Positions 33,190 through 41,156 of a DNA stretch of 64,000 nt are shown one piece after another (positions within the stretch are counted from its first letter, which is position 1; the number at the start of each line of letters is the position of its first letter). Position numbers and translations under genes: made by a program. The DNA is from UBA1429 sp964482225. GTDB lineage: Bacteria > Chloroflexota > Anaerolineae > UBA1429. The notes under the pieces are model-generated. The model was not told where the DNA came from and made no database searches. It saw nothing but the letters and a program-made list of their open reading frames with translations. Location of the stretch: NCBI GenBank assembly GCA_964482225.1, contig CAYZWT010000001.1, forward strand, positions 62,001-126,000, read 5' to 3'.

Positions 33190-34482
33190 ATGGCGAAACT
33201 GGTTCTCCTCGGCGGGGGCAGCCCCTTTACCCCCTCCATCTTTCAGACCGTTCTAGAGCACAAGGAGGCCCTCTCGGGCAGCGAGCTGTGCCTGATGGAC
33301 CTGAGCGACGAGCGCCTGCCCCAGTTCAAAAAGCTGGGCGAGGTGATGGCCGCGCGGGGCGGCATGGAGCTCAAGATCACGACCACGACAGATGCGCGGG
33401 TCGCCCTGGAGGGCGCCGATTTCGTCTTTCCCGGCTATCGGGTGGGCGGCATCGAGGCCGAGCGCCAGGACTTTGTGATCCCCACGCGCCACGGCATCTG
33501 CGGCGACGAGACCATGGGCCCCGGTGGTACCTTTATGGCCCAGTGCACCATCCCCGCCACAGTCGCTTATGCGCGCCTGATGGAAGAGATCTGCCCCGAG
33601 GCCTGGGCCATCAGCTATGTAAACCCCACCAATATGGTGGCCGAGGGCGTCCTCCGCAGCACCAAAGCCCGCTTTATCGCCGTGTGCGACTGTTTCCCCG
33701 GCTTTCGCGAGCACCTCAGCCTGATGCTGGACGTCGAGCCGGAGGACCTCACGGCGCGGGCGATGGGCGTCAACCACCTTACCTGGCTGACCGAGGTGAG
33801 CGCCGGCGGCAAGGACCTCTACCCGCTGCTGCGCGAGCGCGCCATGGCCATGCGGCCTGCCGACGAGTCGCCCGACGAGTGGACCTTTGCCATGCGCATC
33901 CTGGATACCTACGGCTATATGCTCGTGTGCTCAGGCCATCCTCAGATGCTCTGGGAGCACAACGCCTGCATGAACGAACGCCGTGACCATTGGGAGGACC
34001 CCAAGCTCGGTGGGCGTTGGGAGCGCCTGAGCGAACTGTGGGCCTTTGTAGACGAGATGATCGCCGGCGCGCCCTATGACCCCAACCGTCAGTGGCTGCG
34101 CATGCACCATCCCCGGCACGCCATCGGCATCGCCGTCAGCATCCTGACCAACGAAGGGCGCGAGTGGGGCGGCATGAACTATGTCAACAATGGCTCCATC
34201 AGCAACCTGCCCGATGACGCCGTGATCGAGGGGACCTGCATCGTCGGCGCTGCGGGCCCCATCCCGTTGGCGATGGGAGAGTTGCCCAAGCCCTTTGTGG
34301 GGCTGGTGATGCACAACATCACCTGGCAACACCTGACGGTGGATGCAGCCCTCAGCGGCGACAAGAAAGTGCTCTATCAGGCTATTCTGGCATCCCCGTA
34401 TGTCCACGACATGCATGCCGCCCGGCAGATCATGGAGGAGCTGCTGGTTGCCCACGCCGATGTAATGCCCCAGTTCAAGTAG
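33190..34482 (+). CDS. Glycoside hydrolase family 4 enzyme (1)
   Basis: 430 residues from the ATG at 33190 (AAAGGAG upstream). GH4 enzymes cleave glycosides through an NAD-dependent oxidation, using Mn2+. Visible are the Rossmann start KLVLLGGGSPFTP, LMDLSDERL, ADFVFPGYRVGG, YVNPTNMV, the metal-site Cys region VCDCFPG and the metal His in GVNHLTW. The substrate class is not clear. The Cys context CDCFPG differs from the common GLCHS of alpha-galactosidases and from the second GH4 gene of this window. It is followed 79 bases later by a GlcN6P deaminase gene, pointing to amino-sugar use. Confidence 0.87.
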   Translation: MAKLVLLGGGSPFTPSIFQTVLEHKEALSGSELCLMDLSDERLPQFKKLGEVMAARGGMELKITTTTDARVALEGADFVFPGYRVGGIEAERQDFVIPTRHGICGDETMGPGGTFMAQCTIPATVAYARLMEEICPEAWAISYVNPTNMVAEGVLRSTKARFIAVCDCFPGFREHLSLMLDVEPEDLTARAMGVNHLTWLTEVSAGGKDLYPLLRERAMAMRPADESPDEWTFAMRILDTYGYMLVCSGHPQMLWEHNACMNERRDHWEDPKLGGRWERLSELWAFVDEMIAGAPYDPNRQWLRMHHPRHAIGIAVSILTNEGREWGGMNYVNNGSISNLPDDAVIEGTCIVGAAGPIPLAMGELPKPFVGLVMHNITWQHLTVDAALSGDKKVLYQAILASPYVHDMHAARQIMEELLVAHADVMPQFK

Positions 34483-34513
34483 GCCTAGCGCCAGAGCGCA
34501 CCATTGTATTGCC

Positions 34514-34544
34514 GTGGGGGCAGGCCCGGGCTGCCTGCCCCCAC
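34514..34544. repeat. GC-rich inverted repeat between GH4 and nagB
   Basis: GTGGGGGCAGGC and GCCTGCCCCCAC form a 12-bp stem with loop CCGGGCT, ending only a few bases before the nagB ribosome site. It could affect nagB translation, or may be another member of the intergenic palindrome family. Confidence 0.6.
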
Positions 34545-34561
34545 TACCAAAGGAGCAAGCC

Positions 34562-35446
34562 ATGACGGAGAAACGCTTCAAGGGAATCGTGAGCACGGTG
34601 ACCCTGACCCGCGAGGATATGACCAGGCTGCTGGAGATGCCTCTGGAGGAGATGGATGCCTGGAGCCCGGTAAACGTCCAGGTCTACGACACATGGCCCC
34701 CTGTGATGGAGGCCATGGCCCGCATCATGGTAGATCAGATCATCGCCAACAACGCCCAGAACAAGATCACGACCCTGATCCTGCCGGTGGGCCCGGTGGA
34801 GCAGTATCCCATCGCCGCCGAGATCTCGAACCGCGAGCGGGTGAGCTGGAAGAACGTCTGGACGTTCAACATGGACGAGTATCTGGATTGGGAGGGGCGC
34901 CCGATCCCCGAGGATCACCCCATGAGCTTTCATGGGGCCATGAACCGCTACCTGTTCGATCTGCTGGATGAGGAGCTGCGCATCCCTGAGGGGCAGCGCT
35001 GGTTCCCCGATCCGTTCGATCCCGACGCCATCGATGCCAAGATTGACGAGCTCACCAACGGCGAGGGCGTGGATATCTGCTTTGGCGGCATCGGCGAGCA
35101 TGGGCACATCGCTTTTAATGAATCGCCCGACCTGATGGCCCACTATGCCCACCTGACGCCGGACGAGTTCAAGAACTCGAAAACGCGGGTGTTGCCCCTC
35201 AACCCCGAGACCCTGGTGCGCGCCCTGCGCCACCCGCTGTATACCCTCTGCCCGCCCATGGCCGTGACCCTGGGGATGCGCGTGCTGCTGGGCGGCAAGC
35301 GCATCGTGCTCTCGACGGCGGGGGTGATCGCCAAGATCGCCGCCATGCACCCGCCCAGCATGGATTACCCGGTGACCTATATCCAGGAGCACGCCAACGC
35401 CAAGGAGACGGTGACGTTGCTGGTGGGCCAGCAACGAACGAGGTAG
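34562..35446 (+). CDS. nagB: Glucosamine-6-phosphate deaminase family protein
   Basis: 294 residues from the ATG at 34562 (AAAGGAG upstream). NagB converts glucosamine 6-phosphate to fructose 6-phosphate and ammonia. The family motifs are LILPVGPVEQYP for the phosphate loop, FNMDEYLD with the catalytic Asp, FGGIGEHGHIAFNES, and PMAVTLGMRVLLGGKRIVLSTAG near the end. It is somewhat longer than typical NagB (about 240-270), with a 40-residue N-terminal extension. Its place directly after a GH4 gene suggests release and use of an amino sugar. Confidence 0.87.
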   Translation: MTEKRFKGIVSTVTLTREDMTRLLEMPLEEMDAWSPVNVQVYDTWPPVMEAMARIMVDQIIANNAQNKITTLILPVGPVEQYPIAAEISNRERVSWKNVWTFNMDEYLDWEGRPIPEDHPMSFHGAMNRYLFDLLDEELRIPEGQRWFPDPFDPDAIDAKIDELTNGEGVDICFGGIGEHGHIAFNESPDLMAHYAHLTPDEFKNSKTRVLPLNPETLVRALRHPLYTLCPPMAVTLGMRVLLGGKRIVLSTAGVIAKIAAMHPPSMDYPVTYIQEHANAKETVTLLVGQQRTR

Positions 35447-35495
35447 AGGGCCAGGGCGCCCTCGCCCCGGCGAGGAAACATGCGAGCAAACAAGA

Positions 35496-35527
35496 GCTCC
35501 CTCTGCCGCAGGTGCGGTAGAGGGAGC
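35496..35527 (+). terminator. Hairpin after nagB
   Basis: GCTCCCTCT (35496-35504) and AGAGGGAGC (35519-35527) pair, with an inner GC-rich stem, about 50 bases after the nagB stop. No T-tract is obvious. Confidence 0.45.
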
Positions 35528-35611
35528 GGCTGCAGCCGCATCTCGTCGCACGGCGCTTGGCCATAGCAACAGCAGCATTGCCAGCGCCCTGCAACTCTTT
35601 TTCCATCCCCG

Positions 35612-35640
35612 TTGCCTTTTGCGCCCGCCGGTTGTACACT
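35612..35640 (+). promoter_or_regulatory. Promoter of the GNAT gene
   Basis: TTGCCT at 35612-35617 and TACACT at 35635-35640 are 17 bases apart, 39 bases before the start codon. Confidence 0.55.
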
Positions 35641-35678
35641 GGGGCTCGTTCGCCCAACGCCCATCGAGGAGGCCCACC

Positions 35679-36587
35679 ATGACCGTGCAACTGCGTTCGT
35701 ATGTTCGCGCCCAAGATTATGGATGCGTGAGCCGGTTCCTCATCCAGCACCACCAGCCCGGCAACCGCGATGGCAACTGGCTAGAGCCCGCCTGGGAGTA
35801 TATGCATTACCACCCTGCGTTGGAGCCCGAGTGGCTGGATCGGATCGGCCTCTGGGAGGAAGCGGGACGCATCGTCGGAGTCGCGCATTACGAGTGGCAT
35901 CTGGGCGAGGCGTTCTTCCAGTTCCACCCTGCCCATCGCCATCTGCGGCAAGAGATGCTGGACTACGCCGAGACCCATCTGGCGGGTCGGCGCGAGTCAG
36001 ACGGCAGGCGATACCTCAAGGCGTATATCAACGACTGGGATCACGAGTTCCTGGCGTTGGCCCAGGCGCGGGGCTATGTGCGCGAGCCGGAGGAGGATCG
36101 CCCCATGGCGCACCTGGCGATCCCCGATCCGTTCCCCGCCATCGCGCTGCCCGAGGGCTTTGGTTTGACCAGCCTGGCCGAAGAGTGTGATTGGGCCAAG
36201 GTGCACCGCGCCCTCTGGCGCGGGTTCAACCATGAGGGCGAGCCCCCGGCCGGGCAAGAGGAACTCGATAGCCGCCGCGACATGTTCGATACGCCCAGGG
36301 CCCGGCGCGAGCTCAAGGTCGCCGTGCGGGCGCCCAATGGCGATTTTGTCGCCTTTTGCGGCGCGTTCTACGAGCCCGCCGGGCGCTTTGGCTATGTCGA
36401 GCCCGTCGCCACGGACCCCGATTTCCGGCGCATGGGCCTGGGCCGGGCGGCGGTGATGGAGGGGGTGCGTCGCTGCGGCGCGCTGGGCGCCACGGATGCC
36501 TATGTGGGCTCGAACCAGCCCTTTTATCTATCCCTGGGGTTCCAGGTCATCTTTACCGAGCAGTGCTGGCTCAGGCTCTTGGATTAG
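35679..36587 (+). CDS. GNAT-family N-acetyltransferase
   Basis: 302 residues from the ATG at 35679 (GGAGG upstream). The C-terminal half is a GNAT domain, with GRFGYVEPVATDPDFRRMG and LGRAAVMEGVRR forming motif A, which binds the acetyl-CoA pyrophosphate, and VGSNQPFYLSLGFQ the later strand and loop. The N-terminal 150 residues look like a second, degenerate GNAT-like half (GRIVGVAHYEWHLGEAFFQFHP). The family transfers acetyl groups to amines. The substrate is unknown. It is a single gene with its own promoter. Confidence 0.87.
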   Translation: MTVQLRSYVRAQDYGCVSRFLIQHHQPGNRDGNWLEPAWEYMHYHPALEPEWLDRIGLWEEAGRIVGVAHYEWHLGEAFFQFHPAHRHLRQEMLDYAETHLAGRRESDGRRYLKAYINDWDHEFLALAQARGYVREPEEDRPMAHLAIPDPFPAIALPEGFGLTSLAEECDWAKVHRALWRGFNHEGEPPAGQEELDSRRDMFDTPRARRELKVAVRAPNGDFVAFCGAFYEPAGRFGYVEPVATDPDFRRMGLGRAAVMEGVRRCGALGATDAYVGSNQPFYLSLGFQVIFTEQCWLRLLD

Positions 36588-36646
36588 GGTCCGGATCGTG
36601 GCAGAGCGCAAGCGATAGGTGACCCCGGGGTGGGGCCAATCAGGCG

Positions 36647-36675
36647 TTGCATTCTAGTGCCTTTGACCGTACACT
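36647..36675 (+). promoter_or_regulatory. Promoter of the 5'-nucleotidase-like gene
   Basis: TTGCAT at 36647-36652 and TACACT at 36670-36675 are 17 bases apart, 39 bases before the start codon. The -10 hexamer is the same as that of the GNAT promoter. Confidence 0.55.
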
Positions 36676-36714
36676 GGCGTCACGCACAGTACATATCATA
36701 AGGGAGCCCAGGTT

Positions 36715-38181
36715 ATGAACACACGGCGATTCACCATCCTACACTCGAACGACATGCACGGCGATTTCCTGGCCGAGGTGGGCGGCGCCAATGGCGAGCT
36801 GATCGGCGGGCTGTCGTTGCTCTCCGGCTATATCAACCGCGTGCGCCAGGAGCAAGAGAACGTCCTGTACGTCATCTCGGGCGACATGGTCCAGGGCTCG
36901 GTGATCGACACGGAATACAAGGGCATCTCGACCATGTCCATCATGAACTATTTGGCGCCTGACGTGGTCACCCTGGGCAACCACGAGTTCGACTATGGTC
37001 TGCCGCACCTGCTCTTTCTCGAAAAGGTGGCCAATTTCCCCATCGTCAACGCCAACCTGTACATCCGCCAACACAACAAGCGCCTGATGCGCCCCTACCA
37101 TATCGTCCACATGGCGGGGCTGGACATCCTCTTTATCGGCATTATCACCGACAAGGTGATTGACACCATCCAGCGCGACCGCGATATCGGCAGCTTTGTG
37201 ACCCTGGAGGAGGCCTCGGCGGAGGTGGGCAAGATCACCAACGCCTACAAGCACGACGACATTGACCTGACCGTGCTGCTCACCCATATCGGCTTCGAGT
37301 CGGATTGCGAGCTGGCAGCTCTGCTGGACCCCGAATGGGGCGTGGATATGATCATCGGGGGCCACTCGCACACCCTCCTGGAAAAGCCCGCCAAGATCAA
37401 CGGCGTGCTCATCGCCCAGGCGGGCGTGGGCACCAACCAGATCGGGCGCTTTGATATCGTGGTGGATGACGACACCAACAGCATCGTCGAATATGATTGG
37501 GAGCTGGTGCCCATCGTCGAGGGCCTGGCCGAGCCGGATGAACACCTGCAAGAGTACATTGACTCGTACAAGCAGGTGGTGGATGACAAATACAACAGCA
37601 TCATCTGCAAGTTCGCTACCGAATTGACCCACCCCAAGCGGGAGCAGGAGACGGCCCTGGGCAACCTGTTCGCCGACGCCCTGGCCGATTGGGGCGAGAT
37701 CAACGTGATGCTGCTAGGCTCGGGCTCGGTGCGCCTGCCCGCCCTGGGCCCCCTGGTCACGTTGGGCAATTACATCTCTTGCTTCCCCTATGCCGATTCG
37801 CTGACCCGCTTTACGGTCAACGGCGCCACCCTGTGGCGCATGTTCAACCACTGGATGCGGGCCGAGAACCGCACCGGCGAGGGCGAGTGCTACCAGGTGA
37901 ACGCCGGGGTGCGGGCGGTCTATAGCGAGAGCGCCCGGCGGCTAGAGGCCCTTTGGGTGGGCGGCCAGCCCGTGCAAGAGGACCAGCTCTACACCGTGGG
38001 CCTGCAGGGCTACCACGCCAGCAACAGCAAGGCGTATCTGGACGTCACCCGTGAGGAGCTGATGGCGGGCGGCCGCACCAAGGTCATCGCCACCAATGTG
38101 CAGGATGTGGTCGTCGAGTATCTGCGCGAGCACCAGAACGTGCGTGAGACGGTCGAGGGCAGATTGGAGTGGGTGGCGTAG
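36715..38181 (+). CDS. 5'-nucleotidase / UshA-like metallophosphoesterase
   Basis: 488 residues. The N-terminal calcineurin-like phosphoesterase domain has all five blocks: HSNDMHGD, SGDMVQGS, LGNHEFDYG, LTHIGFESD and GGHSHT. These supply the two-metal site. The C-terminal half is the 5'-nucleotidase substrate domain (ELTHPKREQETALGNLFADALADW, LARG-like segment and FTVNGATLWRMFNHWM). Unlike UshA it has no signal peptide, so it should act in the cytoplasm on nucleotides or similar phosphoesters. The TIR gene starts 33 bases after its stop and may be transcribed with it. Confidence 0.9.
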   Translation: MNTRRFTILHSNDMHGDFLAEVGGANGELIGGLSLLSGYINRVRQEQENVLYVISGDMVQGSVIDTEYKGISTMSIMNYLAPDVVTLGNHEFDYGLPHLLFLEKVANFPIVNANLYIRQHNKRLMRPYHIVHMAGLDILFIGIITDKVIDTIQRDRDIGSFVTLEEASAEVGKITNAYKHDDIDLTVLLTHIGFESDCELAALLDPEWGVDMIIGGHSHTLLEKPAKINGVLIAQAGVGTNQIGRFDIVVDDDTNSIVEYDWELVPIVEGLAEPDEHLQEYIDSYKQVVDDKYNSIICKFATELTHPKREQETALGNLFADALADWGEINVMLLGSGSVRLPALGPLVTLGNYISCFPYADSLTRFTVNGATLWRMFNHWMRAENRTGEGECYQVNAGVRAVYSESARRLEALWVGGQPVQEDQLYTVGLQGYHASNSKAYLDVTREELMAGGRTKVIATNVQDVVVEYLREHQNVRETVEGRLEWVA

Positions 38182-38214
38182 AGGAGAGAGGGCACGCCAC
38201 GGAGGAAGAATTCA

Positions 38215-39525
38215 ATGTCAGCAAGGGACCTTCACGAGTCACTGAGATCTGAGATGCTGGAGAAGATCTCTACGCGTGGGGCTGAGATAGCCTTGGCTAG
38301 ACTAGCCTGGAGCAAGGACGAAGTTGCCTTTAGCCTTCATGTGCGTCCCACCACATTCTCTTTATCGGGCATCCAGTTACCCGACTTCTTGCGCTACTTG
38401 GGTTTTCGCCGACAAGCGTGCTCGTTCCTGGGCTCCGAGTGCTATGCGCGCGAAGTATCTCAGGACCTGGATATAGACGCCTTCGGACGGAAGCTAGATA
38501 AAGGATACGAGCAGGTTTCGCAGGCCGAGCGCCACCTGCGGCGCTGCGGCTATGCTCTAGACCAGCCGGAAGGATGGGGCTATTTCTTTGAGGGAGCCTC
38601 ATACAGATCATCGCGCACCTCCTACCGCGGAGATGGTCATACTTCGGCCACTTCAAAGAGGATGAAGGAAGCTGAAGACGAAACCTTTGGTTTCGTCTTC
38701 ACGTGGATCGAGAGAAGCGAAAGCGAGAAAGGCTGGACGATCCACTATCGCCCGAAACATCTGCCGCTCTCTGTCGAGCTTCGATCCGTCCTCGACTTTC
38801 TTGCCATCCGAGAGTTCAATCAGTGCCCTGAATTCGACTTTGAACCGTGTCTCTGGCGGCACACTCCATTCGTTCAAGCTAGTAGTCGCCTTCTTGACTC
38901 CAACGCACACATCGCGCACGGTTACTTTGACGCTCATGCAGAAGACTTCTCGCCGGGCCTACGAGCCCTTCTCACTGCGCAGGCACATATGGAGAGTGTA
39001 GGAATGGGCTTCCTGCCATCGTTTGCCCAGCCTGAGGAACGGCGAAATCTGGAAATCCGGAATCGCGCCTTAGGTTTGGACGCGACTGCAACCAGGGGGC
39101 TGCCGGAAACGTTTGATGTGGCGATCTCGTTCTCTGGTACTGAGCGAGAACTGGCCAAAGAACTGGCTAATACCGTTAGAGAAGCAGGGTTTAGCGTATT
39201 CTACGACGGCTTCTATCCAGCGGATCTATGGGGGAAGAACCTTGTCGAGTTCTTCCACGAGATATATAGCAAGCGCGCTCGATTCTGTGTGATCTTTGTA
39301 TCAGCTGAGTACCTGAACAGACAATGGACAATCCATGAGAGGCGAAGCGCTCAAGAGCGGATGCTAAAAGAGAAGGGTGAAGAGTATATTCTGCCAATCA
39401 AGATAGACGATGTTGATCTGCCCGGTATCCCGTCGACGATTGGGTATCTTCGCGCCAGTGACGGAATGGACGAGATTGCACGGGCGCTGATCTCAAAGAT
39501 GGAGAGGACCAAGGGTGACAGTTAA
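38215..39525 (+). CDS. TIR-domain protein with uncharacterised N-terminal region
   Basis: 436 residues. Residues 300-418 are a TIR domain: FDVAISFSGTERELAKELA, then GFSVFYDG, then FCVIFVSAEYLNRQWTIHERR with the probable NADase Glu at residue 375, and EEYILPIKID near the end. Residues 1-290 match nothing I recognise; they include a Cys/Tyr-rich stretch and a strand-rich middle. Bacterial TIR domains often destroy NAD during phage infection or make signalling nucleotides, so an immune role is possible. Base composition is less GC-rich than in neighbours, suggesting transfer. GGAGG precedes the ATG by nine bases. No Thoeris or other partner gene is adjacent. Confidence 0.85.
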   Translation: MSARDLHESLRSEMLEKISTRGAEIALARLAWSKDEVAFSLHVRPTTFSLSGIQLPDFLRYLGFRRQACSFLGSECYAREVSQDLDIDAFGRKLDKGYEQVSQAERHLRRCGYALDQPEGWGYFFEGASYRSSRTSYRGDGHTSATSKRMKEAEDETFGFVFTWIERSESEKGWTIHYRPKHLPLSVELRSVLDFLAIREFNQCPEFDFEPCLWRHTPFVQASSRLLDSNAHIAHGYFDAHAEDFSPGLRALLTAQAHMESVGMGFLPSFAQPEERRNLEIRNRALGLDATATRGLPETFDVAISFSGTERELAKELANTVREAGFSVFYDGFYPADLWGKNLVEFFHEIYSKRARFCVIFVSAEYLNRQWTIHERRSAQERMLKEKGEEYILPIKIDDVDLPGIPSTIGYLRASDGMDEIARALISKMERTKGDS

Positions 39526-39564
39526 CCGGCAGACCGAGTCATTAGCTATGCATGATCCTTTGTC

Positions 39565-39592
39565 GTTGGGGCGAGGCATGCCTCGCCCCAAC
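39565..39592. repeat. Perfect 28-bp palindrome
   Basis: The half-site GTTGGGGCGAGGCA is followed directly by its reverse complement. It shares the GGCATGCC core and GGGGCG arms with 6301-6320. Confidence 0.7.
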
Positions 39593-39632
39593 CGGCCGTC
39601 ACCTCTAATGGCGGCGCGCTCCCTCCCCCACC

Positions 39633-39661
39633 TTGACGCCTTCGCCCCCTACAGCTAGAGT
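39633..39661 (+). promoter_or_regulatory. Promoter of the second GH4 gene
   Basis: TTGACG at 39633-39638 and TAGAGT at 39656-39661 are 17 bases apart, 39 bases before the start codon. Confidence 0.6.
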
Positions 39662-39699
39662 ATGCCCGCGCCGATAACCCACCCACCGGAGGAACGAAC

Positions 39700-41001
39700 A
39701 TGGCCAAGATCGTATTCCTGGGCGCGGGCAGCACCATTTTCGCCAAGAACGTCCTGGGCGATGCGCTGCACGTGCCCGCCCTGCGCGATGCCGAGATCGC
39801 CCTACTGGATATCGACCCCGACCGCCTGCACGTCTCTCAGGTGATGGTCGAGAACATCAACCGCACCCTGGGGGCCAGCGCCACGGTCACGGCCCACCTG
39901 GCCGAGGAGGCCGAGGCGGCCTTTGGCGGGGCCGACTATATCGTCAACGCCATCCAGGTGGGCGGCTATGAGCCCGCCACCGTCATTGATTTCGAGATCC
40001 CCAAGAAGTACGGCCTGCGCCAGACCATCGCCGACACCCTGGGCATCGGCGGCATCTTTCGCGCCCTGCGCACCATCCCCGTGATGCTGGACTATTGCGC
40101 CATCATGGAGCGGGTGGCGCCCCATGCCCTGCTGCTCAACTATTCCAACCCCATGGCCATGCTCACGGGGGCCATCCTGCGGGCCACCGGGGTAAACACC
40201 GTGGGCCTGTGCCACAGCGTCCAGGTGTGCGCGCCACACCTGTGCAATGAGCTGGACCTGCCCGCCGACGACCTGCAATGGCGTATCGCGGGCATCAACC
40301 ACCAGGGCTGGCTGCTAGAGATCACCCGCCACGGCGAGGACCTCTATCCCGAGATCAAGCGCCGCGCCGAGCTGCCCGAGTACAAGGCCAAGGACGCCGT
40401 CCGGTTCGAGCTGATGAAGTGGTTCGGCTATTATGTAACCGAATCCAGCGAGCACAGCGCCGAGTATGTGCCCTGGTTCATCCGGCGCGACGCTCCCGAG
40501 CTGATCGAGCGTTTCCACATCCCCCTGGACGAGTACCCCCGGCGCTGCATCCGCCAGATCGAGCGCTGGGGCGACATGCGCGCCGAGCTGCTGGCCGATC
40601 ACCCCATCCACCACGTGCGCGGCCACGAGTACGCCTCGTACATCCTGGAGGCCGTCGAGACGGGCCAGCCCTTTACCTTTGGCGGCAATGTACGCAATAC
40701 GGGCCTGATCACCAACCTGCCGCCGGATGTCACCGTCGAGGTGATGTGCGTGGCGGATCGCAGCGGCGTTACGCCCACGTTCGTGGGCGCCCTGCCGCCC
40801 CAGTGCGCGGCCCTGAACCGCACCAATATCAACGTCCAGGAGTTGACCATCGAGGCGGCCCTGACGGGGAAAAAGGACGCCATCTACCAGGCGGCCATGC
40901 TGGATCCGCACACCGCCGCCGAATTGACCATTGACCAGATCGTGGCCCTGTGCGACGAGCTGATCGAGGCGCATGGGGATTATTTGCCGAGGTATTCGTA
41001 G
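39700..41001 (+). CDS. Glycoside hydrolase family 4 enzyme (2), alpha-galactosidase/glucuronidase-like
   Basis: 433 residues. The GH4 plan is clear: KIVFLGAGSTIFAKNVLGD at the NAD-binding start, LLDIDPDRL, ADYIVNAIQVGGYE, LNYSNPMAMLT, the Mn2+ Cys in VGLCHSVQ and the metal His in GINHQGW. GLCHS together with NHQGW is the signature of the alpha-galactosidase (MelA-like) and alpha-glucuronidase/galacturonidase branch, so the substrate differs from that of the first GH4 enzyme. It is a monocistronic gene with its own promoter, followed by a long hairpin at 41024-41074. It has no signal peptide, so it is cytoplasmic. Confidence 0.9.
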   Translation: MAKIVFLGAGSTIFAKNVLGDALHVPALRDAEIALLDIDPDRLHVSQVMVENINRTLGASATVTAHLAEEAEAAFGGADYIVNAIQVGGYEPATVIDFEIPKKYGLRQTIADTLGIGGIFRALRTIPVMLDYCAIMERVAPHALLLNYSNPMAMLTGAILRATGVNTVGLCHSVQVCAPHLCNELDLPADDLQWRIAGINHQGWLLEITRHGEDLYPEIKRRAELPEYKAKDAVRFELMKWFGYYVTESSEHSAEYVPWFIRRDAPELIERFHIPLDEYPRRCIRQIERWGDMRAELLADHPIHHVRGHEYASYILEAVETGQPFTFGGNVRNTGLITNLPPDVTVEVMCVADRSGVTPTFVGALPPQCAALNRTNINVQELTIEAALTGKKDAIYQAAMLDPHTAAELTIDQIVALCDELIEAHGDYLPRYS

Positions 41002-41023
41002 GCTACGCTGGTAGAGACAGTGG

Positions 41024-41074
41024 CCCTCACCCCGGCGAAACCCGTCCTGGGGGCGAGTTTCGCCGGGGTGAGGG
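41024..41074 (+). terminator. Long hairpin after the GH4 gene
   Basis: An 18-bp perfect stem beginning CCCTCACCCCGGCGAAAC (41024-41041) pairs with 41057-41074 across a 15-base loop. GCGGTTTGACC follows. Termination is likely, though the T-tract is weak. Confidence 0.6.
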
Positions 41075-41102
41075 CGGTTTGACCAGGCGACGCCGGAGAA
41101 CA

Positions 41103-41133
41103 AACCGGCCCCAGGGGTTCCCTGGGGCCGGTT
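41103..41133 (-). terminator. Terminator hairpin of the SPFH gene
   Basis: AACCGGCCCCAGG and CCTGGGGCCGGTT form a 13-bp stem with a 5-base loop just after the minus-strand SPFH gene. Read on that strand it is followed by TGTTCT. Confidence 0.6.
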
Positions 41134-41156
41134 GGCATACTCGGGCGCAGCCTACG

